The notes under the pieces were generated by a model that was given only the letters and a program-made list of their open reading frames with translations, was not told where the DNA came from and searched no databases. A stretch of 64,000 nucleotides of DNA from Sclerotinia nivalis. Taxonomy: Eukaryota > Ascomycota > Leotiomycetes > Helotiales > Sclerotiniaceae. This document shows positions 49,290-62,361 of this stretch, piece by piece; within the stretch, counting starts at the first letter, position 1; each line of letters starts with the position of its first letter. The translations under genes were made by a program, and so were the position numbers. The stretch spans positions 2,232,001 through 2,296,000 of the forward strand of contig JAPEIS010000008.1 in the NCBI GenBank assembly GCA_029531795.1, in the 5' to 3' direction.

Positions 49290-52200
49290 AGAATTGATTT
49301 CGTTGGATCATAGCTTTTGTGTATATATTACACCTCGACTCAATTTCTTTTAAAGATACCCGATTCGCATTCTGTTACAAGAATGTTACGAAATTATGAA
49401 ACAAAGACGGATACACATTTTATCTTCACGATTCCCCCTTTCCTTTCTACATCTACTGGGACAGGGACATTGTGATTTGGCAGCGTTGGTGTTCGGGAAT
49501 TTTGACATCATTGTTCTTTGATTTTTTTCATTTTTCTCTCTCAGGCTTCATTCATGTGTCTACACAGTTATACGCTGTGACATATACATCGTGTCTCGCC
49601 ACCCGGGACTTAGGACCTATTCTTGTGTCCACAGCATTTTCGTCGTGGCATACTGTATCTTTGACTGCTTCTTCTCATGTGCAGCAATGTACTGCTCGGG
49701 ACGTATGGATTATCATTAAGACTATTCTCACCATCGAGTTGGAAGAAGCCCTGGATCGGTATCCATGGTAATTTTCTTTTGTATGCTTGCTCTTTTGGTT
49801 TGACTATGGGGCCAGCGTTTTGAGTTACTTTGGGTTGTTTATCATGATTAAGCGCTATTGGGGGAGGCTTCGGTTGTTTATTTCTAGCGTCGGGACAGGC
49901 GGTTCTCTACTCGGGGTTTCTTGGTTGGCGGCAAGCTTGGCTATGACTATGAGATTTTTACTTTTGATACCTCTATACCCCAATGCTACTATTCAATCGT
50001 TTTCTCGTCTTCTTTGCATTTTCATTTTCATTTACTGTCTTAGAGTTATTTGTGTATCCATCAATGCAATTGGACGGCATGGATAATACTCGGATTATGG
50101 GGTGGATAAAGCATTTGGAGGATGGTATGATGTCATACGGGATTACAGGATGGGATTGGCTGACTAGTGCTCTGTTTTGTATGCGTGCATGTTTGTGTAC
50201 TTCCTTGCGATTCATATCTAGCATCCTCACTGCGCCTGGTTGACCGACTGGCCTGTGGGTTGGATGGATATGGAGACCAATGGAGAATGTTTGACGGAAC
50301 AGGATGCATTGGACTTACTTCGCTTGTCTATATTTGCATGTATGTAGTTTGATAGTTCAATATGATTCGCTGATGGTGGATTAAAACTTGGTAGCTGACC
50401 TTTCCTGGAATTTGTTTGAGCTGGTGAGTGGGTGAAGAATCTTGTACCAGAAGATTTCTCGGATGAATATGTGCATGCAATGTGGGTCCCTGCATAGCAT
50501 AAAAGAGATATATGTCGCATATCCTGTATCTCATTTCTTATGAAGATACTTGTGAATGAATAGATGGAGGTTTCATGTAGATGTGCAAAAGTCTATGTAC
50601 AGCTTATGTAGTGTAGATGCAGCCTAAGGTTATGTACATGCACATCCCAACCTCCTGTTTTCACCTCCCCCCACGTTTAAACCAATATTAGTTTGAACAG
50701 AAGTTGTTAATTATTTGTATCTAATCATAGCACAGTATCTTTAACTTCATCGCAGCTTGTGGCTATATGCGAACAGGTGGGTGGGTGGCGAAGTACGGGT
50801 TAAGTGTGGGATGGATGGGCTCTAGAGGGGTTTTTGTTTGTTTTTGAAGGGGGGAAAGGAGGGGAGTTGCGAAGTTTGAGAGGTGGGGTTTCAGATGGTG
50901 TTGAGGGGTTGGAATTTGGGTTTGATTTTGATTTTGGGGCGGAGATTTTGCGAGGGGGAAAGCTGCTTATGTGATGGGTGAGAGGGGTGTGTATATGGGG
51001 ATAAGAATGGTAGAATGGTAAGTGATAAATGATTAATGACGGAAATTACGATAACGGCTGGAGCATGAGATTTTCAAAACGATGGAATCTGTTTCATCTG
51101 TACATCGATCTTCAGCATCCAATTCCTCACTTCGGCACGCCAACGGTCCGCGGAGTAAGACAGTGCGGCTTCTGAAGGTTAGATCAGCACCACTCTTAGC
51201 ACATATTGAGAAAATGGCATAGGTCAATCATCTCCGCCGTCTACACGTGTTTCCGGATAAATCTCTCGCGAAGAGTTTGACTGGTTGGAATTGGTTGAAT
51301 ATACTAGGGTGTGTGTGGAAAGGATGGAAAGTTATGCATCGAAGTCTGCAGCGAAGTATGCGGAAAAGTATGCAGCAAAGTGGAGACGGGAGGGACTAAA
51401 GGAGGGGTAAGTGGGTATGCAGTTGGAACTTGGAAGGTGAAGTAAGTGGTGGGTGGCGATGTTTGTTGGGTTTGGGGTGAGGTGCTTTTGCGTTGGGTTG
51501 GATGGGTGAAGAGGAGGGGTCACGATGGTAGGATTGTGGGATTGTATGGAAGGTTGGATGAATGGAGATGGTGTGGTGTGGTGTTTTTGGGTGGTGGCGG
51601 TCATGGTATACGAGAAATGTCTTGCGATGGGAATCTTATGCGGCTAGGTATCTATTATCTATCTATCTATCGGTGTCTTATTGTTTGCCTGTTTGTTTAT
51701 TCGAATGATACCCGTGCAAGGCGTAGGTAGTATCTTACAATTGCAGATACCTGATTAGCCTGAGTATTAAACATTTGTTGCTTAGGGTTTGGTTGGGTGT
51801 GTGTGCATATGTGCATGGTAGCTCCGGTCAGCAGGAGACTTAGGCTGATGCAGGGTAGCGGATGCGGCATTGGGGGACTGCGGTCGGCGCAATCGTTTTC
51901 ATGGTTGTGGGTTGCGGGTGCTGGGTGGTGGGGAATGTTGCTTTGTGGATGGAGGCATTGATGGCTTGATGATTTGGAATTACGGGGGTTGTGGTGGAGA
52001 ATCATATCTGCGATTTGTGGCCTAGAGTATCCGATAACTCAAACTGGTAAACTGGATGCGAGTTTCCAATATTTGGAAAGTCAAAAATCCTCAATAATGA
52101 TTTAATCATTCAAATGGATTTAGTGTTTCAGATGAATTCAAGGTGGAGACTTCGCATTTTCGGACCGCAGCTCGCACTATTGGATCTCCTGATGTCCAAT

Positions 52201-52479
52201 AGTGGAATTGATGAAGTAAGCAGCGGATGATATCGAAAAGTACTCTAAAATTTATGGTCCTATTCATCATCGAGTGTGATGTTAAAGACTGAGTAACTCA
52301 AAATAAAGAAGAATTTCTGATCAACCAATAGCACACTGGTAGCATAAGCCTATACCCTATTTGAGATCTTATTTTCCTTCAACCTCGTCTTTCTTTCCAA
52401 TCTTACCACTTCCATCAATGACTGCTTCTCCCAACGAAGGTCTAGGTACCTTATCATTCTTAGCCATCCATTCAGCTTT
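49290..52479. other. Intergenic region of about 3.2 kb, G-rich on the plus strand from 50.75 kb
   Basis: 3' UTR and flank of the C2H2 gene, then a stretch (about 50750-52000) strongly enriched in G over C on the plus strand, with runs such as GGTGGGTGGGTGG. Several ORFs occur on both strands but none looks like a protein family or has splice support. Confidence 0.5.
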
Positions 52480-54762
<2,283 letters not shown>

Positions 54763-56036
54763 CGTGAAATGGAACCAGAGTAATATTGAGAGAAATTGGA
54801 AATGAAATGAAGTTCCAGGTTTCTTGTATTTAAAGACTTCATACATTGTCTCATCCATGGTTTGAGGTTACCTTGAGAATGCAAATTGCATTTTGATTGC
54901 ATGAATCCGAACGCCGGATGGGATTTGTGAAAGTGGTGGTACGTATTGTTGCACAGAGAACTGTATCACGTTTTTATTTCAGAGGTATAACTTTCCAGGT
55001 GTTCTTTCAATACTGCTTTGAGGAAGTATGGTTAAATTTGCTACTGATGTTGAGGATTATTGCTCATGAGGATTCTTACATGAGAATTCGCCTTTCCCAT
55101 TTTCTCGAAGCTGACTTGATTCAAGTTTGCATGTTAAAAGCGCAGATATAGCATATAAAAAGCACTCGCCTCATTAAACTAAAGCAATTATGGCACGACT
55201 TCGGCGCGAAACAAGACATGGTAGCACTATTCCGCGTGACTTTATAGACAATAAGGGGAAGTCTCGGTCGCATGTCCCATGGCACTAGATTTTGAGTACT
55301 CGGGGCAATATGACATTATCTTGACATAGATCTCATACCTGAGATTATTCTTCGGGGTAAATGGTGAAATCAGATTACACTGAGGTGCCACAATATGGGG
55401 AATTGTGATACCTTCCTAGTCGGAAACTTAATACTAGGTCCCGATGCCATTACATGGTATAATGAGAGTTTCGGTACTCTAATAGACATCCAACACAGCT
55501 ACTCTGCGTCTCTAAAGAATATAAATCTTTCGGATAATATGAATCTTTTGGATGGTATGAATCTTTCGGATGATTTCAAACTTTGAGAACCAAACCTCAC
55601 TGAAAGAAATCCCGGGTAGACTATCATATCCTACACCTACTATTACACTTCTTGACTCAGATTATGTCCACAGTGAAAGAAACGTATAGAATCCAAAGAA
55701 TCACTTGCGCTGGAATAATCACATCTATCTATACAGGATATGTGTGCTGATGTTAGCTTGATCACATGACCATGGTCAAGCTCGAATACTAGTAGATTTT
55801 AGCTGGACATATCTCTGAACATGATTAGGCCGTATCTATTTGAACTAGGACAGCTGTTCTCTTACTAGTACTAGCTCCATGCACAAATTCATAAAAATAG
55901 AAGAAAAAAAATTCCCTTTTTTATTCTTCTCTCATACAACATCCTTGCACATTTACATTTTATAATATCTAAGATTACGATTTTATCCAATCAAATTAGA
56001 TTAGAATACACCACCAGAAACAATTAAAGTATAACA
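54763..56036. other. Intergenic region
   Basis: Flanks of the esterase pseudogene and the metallophosphoesterase gene. It includes the 18-bp repeat at 55524-55577. The ORF at 54897 has no features. Confidence 0.5.
55524..55577. repeat. 18-bp tandem repeat, three diverged copies
   Basis: AATCTTTCGGATAATATG, AATCTTTTGGATGGTATG and AATCTTTCGGATGATTTC lie head to tail. They fall in a 63-codon open frame (55395-55586) that would encode (M)NLSD-type repeats. I see no evidence that it is translated. Confidence 0.8.
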
Positions 56037-56921
56037 ATGGTTAATATGGCAAGAATTGAAACAAGTTTCCTCGTGTTGTCTGATACACACGATTACCAGT
56101 TTGGAGATAATGCATCCAGCAAGTTGCAGCTTCCCGTGCCAAAAGTCGACGTCCTTCTCCACTGTGGAGATTTAACACAAGTCGGAGGAGTTCCAGCCTT
56201 CAAAAAGGCTCTCAAAATGCTCAGTAGCTTCGACGCAGAGCTGAAATTAGTTATCGCTGGAAATCATGACTTGGAGCTTGACGAAGGATGGTGTAAGGCA
56301 CATCTCGACGAAGATGAGGACTATCTTGAGGACCATGCTCGTGCCATGGAGGTCATGAAGGGGCAATTAGCGAAAGAAGCAGGGGTTATTTATTTGGAGG
56401 AAGGAATCCATTCTTTCAAACTTAAAAACGGAGCGACATTTAAAATTTATGCTTCTCCTTATCAACCTGAATTCAACGATTATGCTTTCCCCTACAAGCG
56501 TAACGAAGATCGCTTCAATCTATCTGGGGAAACTGCAGAGGGAGTTACTTCCATTAGTGAAAATCCCATGCCAGGTTTCCCTGGTGTAGATATTGTCATG
56601 ACGCATGGACCACCAAAGGGAATTCGTGATGAGTGTAAAGATGGTCATCAGGGCTGTGAAAATATACTTCGCGCCATTAAGCGTGCGAGGCCTTTGATGC
56701 ATTGCTTTGGTCACATTCATGAGGGATACGGTGCCAACAAGATTGTGTGGGACAATGAGATGAAGGAAGAAAGTGATTTGGTCAATGACTATCCACAGGC
56801 TATGAACATACCTGTGGAGTCCGGGGAAGAAACGCTCATGGTTAATGCAGCGATTATGGACGGAGAGCATCAGCCCAACAATGCCCCCTGGGTCATAAAC
56901 TTAGAGCTACCTTTCTCGTAA
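56037..56921 (+). CDS. Calcineurin-like metallophosphoesterase (MPPED-like)
   Basis: Single exon, 294 residues from ATG 56037 (MVNMARIETSFLVLSDTHDY). All signature metal-binding motifs of the metallophosphoesterase fold are present. They are Asp16-x-His18 in LSDTHD, GD (Asp45) in LLHCGDLTQ, GNHD (76-78) in VIAGNHDLELD, His in VMTHGPPKG, and GHxH in HCFGHIHEGYG. The order and the short length match the MPPED1/2-like group of fungal phosphodiesterases/phosphatases, which bind two metal ions. The physiological substrate is unknown. There is no signal peptide or membrane segment, so it is likely cytosolic. It is intact although both neighbours are pseudogenes. Confidence 0.92.
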   Translation: MVNMARIETSFLVLSDTHDYQFGDNASSKLQLPVPKVDVLLHCGDLTQVGGVPAFKKALKMLSSFDAELKLVIAGNHDLELDEGWCKAHLDEDEDYLEDHARAMEVMKGQLAKEAGVIYLEEGIHSFKLKNGATFKIYASPYQPEFNDYAFPYKRNEDRFNLSGETAEGVTSISENPMPGFPGVDIVMTHGPPKGIRDECKDGHQGCENILRAIKRARPLMHCFGHIHEGYGANKIVWDNEMKEESDLVNDYPQAMNIPVESGEETLMVNAAIMDGEHQPNNAPWVINLELPFS

Positions 56922-57346
56922 GAATGAAGTGAAGTTCATTTGTTTTCCGGTGTTGAGAGGAGTTTGTACAAAGATCATGAGGTCGGAGGAGTACATTATA
57001 CCCACAAATGAAACCTGCTTTAGTTCCAAAGCTTTCTAAGTTCACGTAGATATTTAGTAATAGAATGTTCAATAAAAAATTACTTAAGATTTCAATGTTT
57101 GAGAAGGTTTAGGCCTTGGAGTTGTGATTTATGATTTCAGATAATTTGAATGTTTCAATATTTCAAATAAGTTGAATGTTTCATTTAGATTCATCAATTC
57201 AAAGGCTTTAATTTTCGGTCTGTAGTCCGGACTATTTAGTACTCTGTCAAGCAATTCAAATGTGAATTATCCCCTCCTTGAGAGATTATCATGCATTGGC
57301 TATTCACCTCGTAAAACATTATCAAATCCGAGCAATCTCAAAGATA
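56922..57346. other. AT-rich intergenic region
   Basis: 3' flank of the phosphoesterase gene. Around 57130-57200 the motif TTGAATGTTTCA recurs in diverged copies. No gene. Confidence 0.45.
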
Positions 57347-58664
57347 TCAACAAATCGAAACTTTCTCAAAACCCTCTTCAGCGTTCTCTTTCCCATTTAA
57401 TGCCTCTCCATTCATAAGCCCCGGGATGTAAACTCCGCCCATGAGCTCATACGCACTTTCCACCTTTTGACTTTTCCTTAACAATACAGGCATTTGACAC
57501 CCTGCCAACAACCAAACCTCATCTCCACTTCTTATATTCCCCAGAGCCATCCCAACATTCCCGTCAACGTGATAAGCTCCCCAACATAATTGCATTTTCA
57601 TCAATTTCTTGTTAAAGGAGCTAGAGTCTGAGCTCGCTTCATCACCTCGCCTATGGCATCCATAAATTCAAGAACGTGACCAGATTGATCATCCTCATCT
57701 CCTAGAAACGAGATCACTCTGTCGGCCTTCCGATATATTTCTCACATGCGTTTTACCTCAAAATTCTTTTCTTCAAAATCTTGCTGATTTATGCAAAGTG
57801 CGTCGACCCAAACTCTCGTTCCATTGGAAATTTCTGGGATTTCCCGTAGTGTCCGCAAGGCTTTCTCGAGATTCTTTCCAACTAGGACAGGAATACCATC
57901 AACGATAATTTGAATGAATTTGTTTAAATTATCACTAGGACTACCACAAATTGCATCAACTCTTCCGGTGTTATATTTATCTTCTCCAATGCTTCCCTCA
58001 TAGTCATTCCCGACGCCGTAACCATTAGCTCCGTTTCACGATTTGATTGTCCCAATGTGGGTTGTGGTTTATCGTTCCAAACATAGGAGAGAGCAAAATA
58101 TGACAATGACTGGTATTCAGTATGGCTTTCATCATCTGTCAGTGGTGTCCAGATCCACGTGCTCAGCCAGTCTTCAAAAGGTTTCGTTTTCATCTCAATT
58201 CCATCTGGGGCCCAGCCTGCTAATACCTGCTGAGAAGTCCTGTATATATCATGCAGTACATCTTTCCTCTCTTTGCTGAACTCATGAAAGCTATCTTTAT
58301 CCATTGATAATTGACTTCCAAGCTGATGTGAAAGAACATTGATCAAAGCTCCCACATCAGTATCAGGACCATCATTCCGCCTCATTCTTGGAATATCCTG
58401 AAGAAGATATGCCAGAATTGAGTTCTTGGAAGAAATTTTTGAGCTAGAACGATTTGCGAGGACTGAGAGCGACTCATATTGAAGCTCGCATTGAATAGGA
58501 TCCGCAGCGAACGAAAGAGGATCCGAGCTTGTCAGCAGAGAGTTAGCTGGCGGGAAGATTTTGAGAAGACGGAACTCATTTTTGACACGATTCAGAGGCC
58601 GATATTGCGGACTGGATGCTGGTGGGCTTGTCGCATTCAAATTTTTCATTGTATTGGTGGACAT
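57347..58664 (-). pseudogene. HET-domain (heterokaryon incompatibility-like) pseudogene
   Basis: From ATG 58664 (MSTNTMKNLNATSPPASS) the frame gives the N-terminal part of a HET protein: FRLLKIFPPA, DPIQCELQYESL and, after a long insertion, YFALSYVWNDKPQPT. The next HET blocks, IIVDGIPVLVGKNLEKALRTLRE and RVWVDALCINQQD with EIYRKADRVISFLGDEDD, follow in a different frame, and a TGA (57744-57742) interrupts KRM-EIY. Two more TGA codons near 57600 and another frame change lead to a C-terminal block typical of these proteins (GDEVWLLAGCQMPVLLR, GVYIPGLMNGEA). The roughly 200-residue middle region is absent. HET proteins trigger self/non-self cell death when alleles differ. This copy cannot make a complete protein. 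Confidence 0.8.
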
Positions 58665-60572
58665 TCCGGGTTACTGGTTGCCAATGACGAAGATTGATTG
58701 TGATCTTGATGCGTTAAGTATGTGAATAGTTACTGCAGAAAGGGTTTCTGAGATTCATTCATACATCATGCTACATCTTGCGTATGACAAAAAAATCTCA
58801 AATTCTCCGAGCTGAAAATAGACAGAATACAATATCACAAATGTGGCTTGAATATCCCAAAGTAGATATGGCTGCCGTTCTATGTACAGCCACAGTTCTA
58901 TTGTCATTGTCTTTGAGCCAATCGCTCAGGTCAGGTTACACCCGCCAAAACTAGGTAACAACTATCATGTTTTGTGGCGGTTCAGTTGAAGTTGGTACAA
59001 ATAGTTTCGTATATTGGAACCGTTTTGAACCTTGAAATGATCTCGAATGTTCAAAATATTTGGAACATTCAAAGCGGTTGCAATACTGACATCAATTTTG
59101 ATATTGAAATGATCATGAATATTCAAACCATTTGAGTCATTCATTCCGTTCGGCTGAGTGGTGTGTTCTCAAAGATTTATTTGTTTTCAATTATTAAAAG
59201 CTCTTACATCCAATGTTGTAATCCGAACTATTGAATATACTATATAGAACTCAAAGATAAAAATTGAATGTTATTCAATCCTACTAGTTGAATTAGTGAA
59301 TCCAGAATCTACAGAAAAATAGAATATCTACGGATAGAAATGTATGTGTCCAAGACTCAAATTGTAAGGAAAAGGGAAAAACTTAGAGGGATATATAAGT
59401 CATAGATGGAAATATCTAAGTAAATCTTTACAAGAATTCTAGCTTGCATCCGTCTGCTATATAATATAGTCTTATGAGTAGGAGCTCTTATGAGTTCCCC
59501 GCTAAAACTGTTCTTAGAATGAATTCTAGAGAAATTTTCACTTTGCGATATTGTGGTATCCTTGATTCGTGATAAGAAATAGAAATCAAATGAACGTATC
59601 AGTAAAAATGATAGAAAGGAACATATAAAATAGTCATTATATAAGTGACAATCAAAACAACAATAAATACCAGAAAATGGCTGTGACAGTATACAGTACT
59701 CAGCAATGACTGTAGGGTAGTTTCAGACAACATTCAACCCTGTGTGGTCCAGGGTTGGCCTGATTGAAGCAAAATCGAATATCCAGAGTATTAGCAACCT
59801 ATTTTCTTATATATATAGATGAACACTTTCACCAGAGAATAGTGCATCTTATTACTTTATACTGTATGCACCTGGAAAGGAGAGGTATACTCAAATCCAA
59901 CAGTTAGTAATATTAAATGAAGCAATAATTCACCATAACATGTGAATTTCATCACTCATGCTAATCTAGCGAAAAAAGTCCTACTATTCATTCCAAATCC
60001 ATCCTTAAATGTATGGCTAGTTTACCTGAAGCTATCCTCAAGAGATGGCTATATAAATCATCACTTACACAGTATCCCTCCAGCATGTAGGTAAAAACAG
60101 AGACAGATTGCTGTACAATGGAGATCTTAGTTGGAAGAACACTGGACTGTATATCAAATCGAGATTTATGAGCTGTTAAGAAAAGAAAATCAAGCTCGGC
60201 AGTCAGTGATAATATTAACATCTGATGATCAAAATGTCTGCAAGTGACAGTAAAACTATCTAAAAAACAACAATAGTAAATATACACCTCTCATTCTTTT
60301 AACCCTGGATATAATCCAGATGAATAGACCAGGTTATCACTGACCTTGATCTTACAACGGGCAATATAACGAGCTGTCACAATTCCCTAATCAAAGTCGA
60401 ATGGGCAGAAATAATGAAATTATCGGATTGATTCTGCATCTAGAATGAAGAGTTTATATACTCAGAATCTCAAAAGATCCATATTATAGGAAGTATAATG
60501 GGTAGCATTAGTGAATTAGATAGTATAGAGAAATATAAATATGAAATAAACATTTCCTGCATTATTCTTACT

Positions 60573-60832
60573 TCCTTCCACACTCTTCCTTCCCTCCCAA
60601 TTACGCCTCCGAATTCACCAACACATACAACCCCGCCATAAGCCACCCACTTTCCATCTCTTCCACATTCCCCCTTCTTATCCATAAAAGGACTCTCTTT
60701 CCTCATAACAACCGATCCAAATAAGCAGAAAGTCCAATCACAAAAGAAGATGCAAGGTTCCCCTTCCGCTGTGCACCTCAGCTCGAAATAATATATAGCG
60801 TTCTTAACGATTGGAATAGTGATATCAAACAT
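60573..60832 (-). CDS. Hypothetical small protein with six cysteines (model uncertain)
   Basis: ATG at 60832 opens a frame starting MFDITIPIVKNAIYYFELRC. It contains six cysteines over about 55 residues (CTAEGEPC, FFCDWTFC, GECGRDGKW, VVCVGEF). At 60571 it meets a good GTAAGA splice donor, so the 3' end given is the possible exon end and the true C-terminus is unknown. A CT-rich tract about 20-70 nt upstream looks like a fungal transcription start. An upstream ATG near 61065 opens a hydrophobic signal-like peptide (MRFGSLGARFVFWLSFSLF), but I could not find a convincing splice joining the two. An even cysteine number and small size recall secreted effectors. No family is recognised. Confidence 0.3.
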
Positions 60833-61681
60833 ATTCTATCTGAATCTTCAGCGGGACTTGTATGGATGGAAAGATGAGAGATGATGAGATGAGATGAGAG
60901 TAGAGAAAGGCCAATGAGAATAATAATGCATGTACAACAGTGACATTACTTGAATGTTGACAATACAAAGTAAAACAAGAAGAATGTATTTATAAAAGTC
61001 AAACCATTCACAAACAAGGAAAAAGACAACCAAAATACAAACCTAGCTCCAAGACTTCCAAATCTCATAACTGCCAGTCAAATTTCACAAATTCCCTGCG
61101 TGTCTATTTGTGTCATCGGCAATATAGATTGGTAGATGTAGATTAAATCTTGATTCTACTGATATTTATATAGCCCTCCAACCACAACCACAACCAATTC
61201 TCCAAAATCCAGGAAAATCACTAGTATTCTTGATTTGATAGGGATAAGCCAGTGCATATCAACTAGTATATACCAGGAAAGGAAAAGAGTACTACTGGTA
61301 AAAATCTCATATTTACTCCTTTCTATTCACGTCAAAAATACCTAGTAGGCCTCACCCCCCATTCCACAATATTAGCATCTGAAACTCGGCTTCCAAGACC
61401 CAAGACCCAAGACCCCCCTATAACACTCCCCCGCGTCTCAGCCCATCTAAAACAGAAATATCGTCGAACAAATCCAATATACTCTGTTTCTTATATTGAC
61501 TCGTATATACCCTCAATTTGAGCTATATCAATATATCAATATCCCTCCCAGTGACTCAAAACCCTCTCATCTCTTAAAAACATAGCTTAAAAGTATCCTC
61601 ACCTCATACTATTTTAGAAATAAAACCGCACTTCAAGAAAAACCAACGATGTAAGAAATAATAACAATAACCATACTAAAA

Positions 61682-61707
61682 AAGAAAAAAAAAAAAAAAA
61701 AAAAAAT
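61682..61707 (+). repeat. Poly-A tract
   Basis: About 24-26 consecutive A, interrupted by a G just upstream. It may be an old retroposed tail, but no element body is visible beside it. Confidence 0.8.
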
Positions 61708-61911
61708 ACAACGAAATACAAGGAAAAGAATAAATTCAAAAACAAAAATAATAGTCCAATCATAACCAACACCACATCAACCTTCTTTCAAATAATGCCC
61801 AAATCTATTGTTAACTTTTAATTCTACTCCCATTCAAATCCCAATTCCATGATAATCAAAACTAATGAAATCATTAATTTCTAAATCAATATAAACAAAA
61901 ATTCTTAATTA

Positions 61912-61962
61912 ATATATCTATATATATCTATCTATCCATCCATCCATCCATCTCCTATCTAT
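61912..61962. repeat. (TATC)n/(CATC)n microsatellite
   Basis: Imperfect runs of TATC/TCTA and CATC units. An intergenic simple repeat. Confidence 0.85.
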
Positions 61963-62361
61963 CTACCACACCCATCATCTACCATCTATACATCACCCAC
62001 CCCTATACACCATTCCATCTTCCTCATCCCTATCTCCCTTCTCCCCCCATCTCAAATCACATTCGCACCTCCCAAGAAACTCCTTTATATTCAAAAATCA
62101 TATATCTTCCCACATACTATAAATATAAAATTTCTATAATCCGGGTATTTAGTATAAATATTTATTTTCCATCATCGTCCACTCTTCTGCACGGTATCCT
62201 CATAAGCATCGTTCGCATCGCATTGCTCTATCATATCCTAACCACAGTCCCTCCAATCCACTCCAATCAACCAATCCATCTAAAATCCATGCCAACCAAC
62301 GCTATGCCACAAAAATACCCCAACGTCCAAACCACTTCTGTCCTCTAAATACTCAATTCAC

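Larger units (their letters stand above)
58665..62361. other. Long AT-rich intergenic region of 3.7 kb
   Basis: It holds diverged TTGAAATGATC/GAATRTTCAAA repeats near 59030-59130, a candidate small Cys-containing ORF (60573-60832), a poly-A tract and TATC/CATC microsatellites upstream of 62 kb. It ends with the 3' flank of the trehalose gene. Other ORFs (59988, 60848) have no supporting features. Confidence 0.5.

Noticed and set aside
49472..50352. Overlapping plus-strand ORFs downstream of the C2H2 gene
   Set aside because: Several frames are open with no motifs and no splice signals joining them. Probably 3' UTR and flank.
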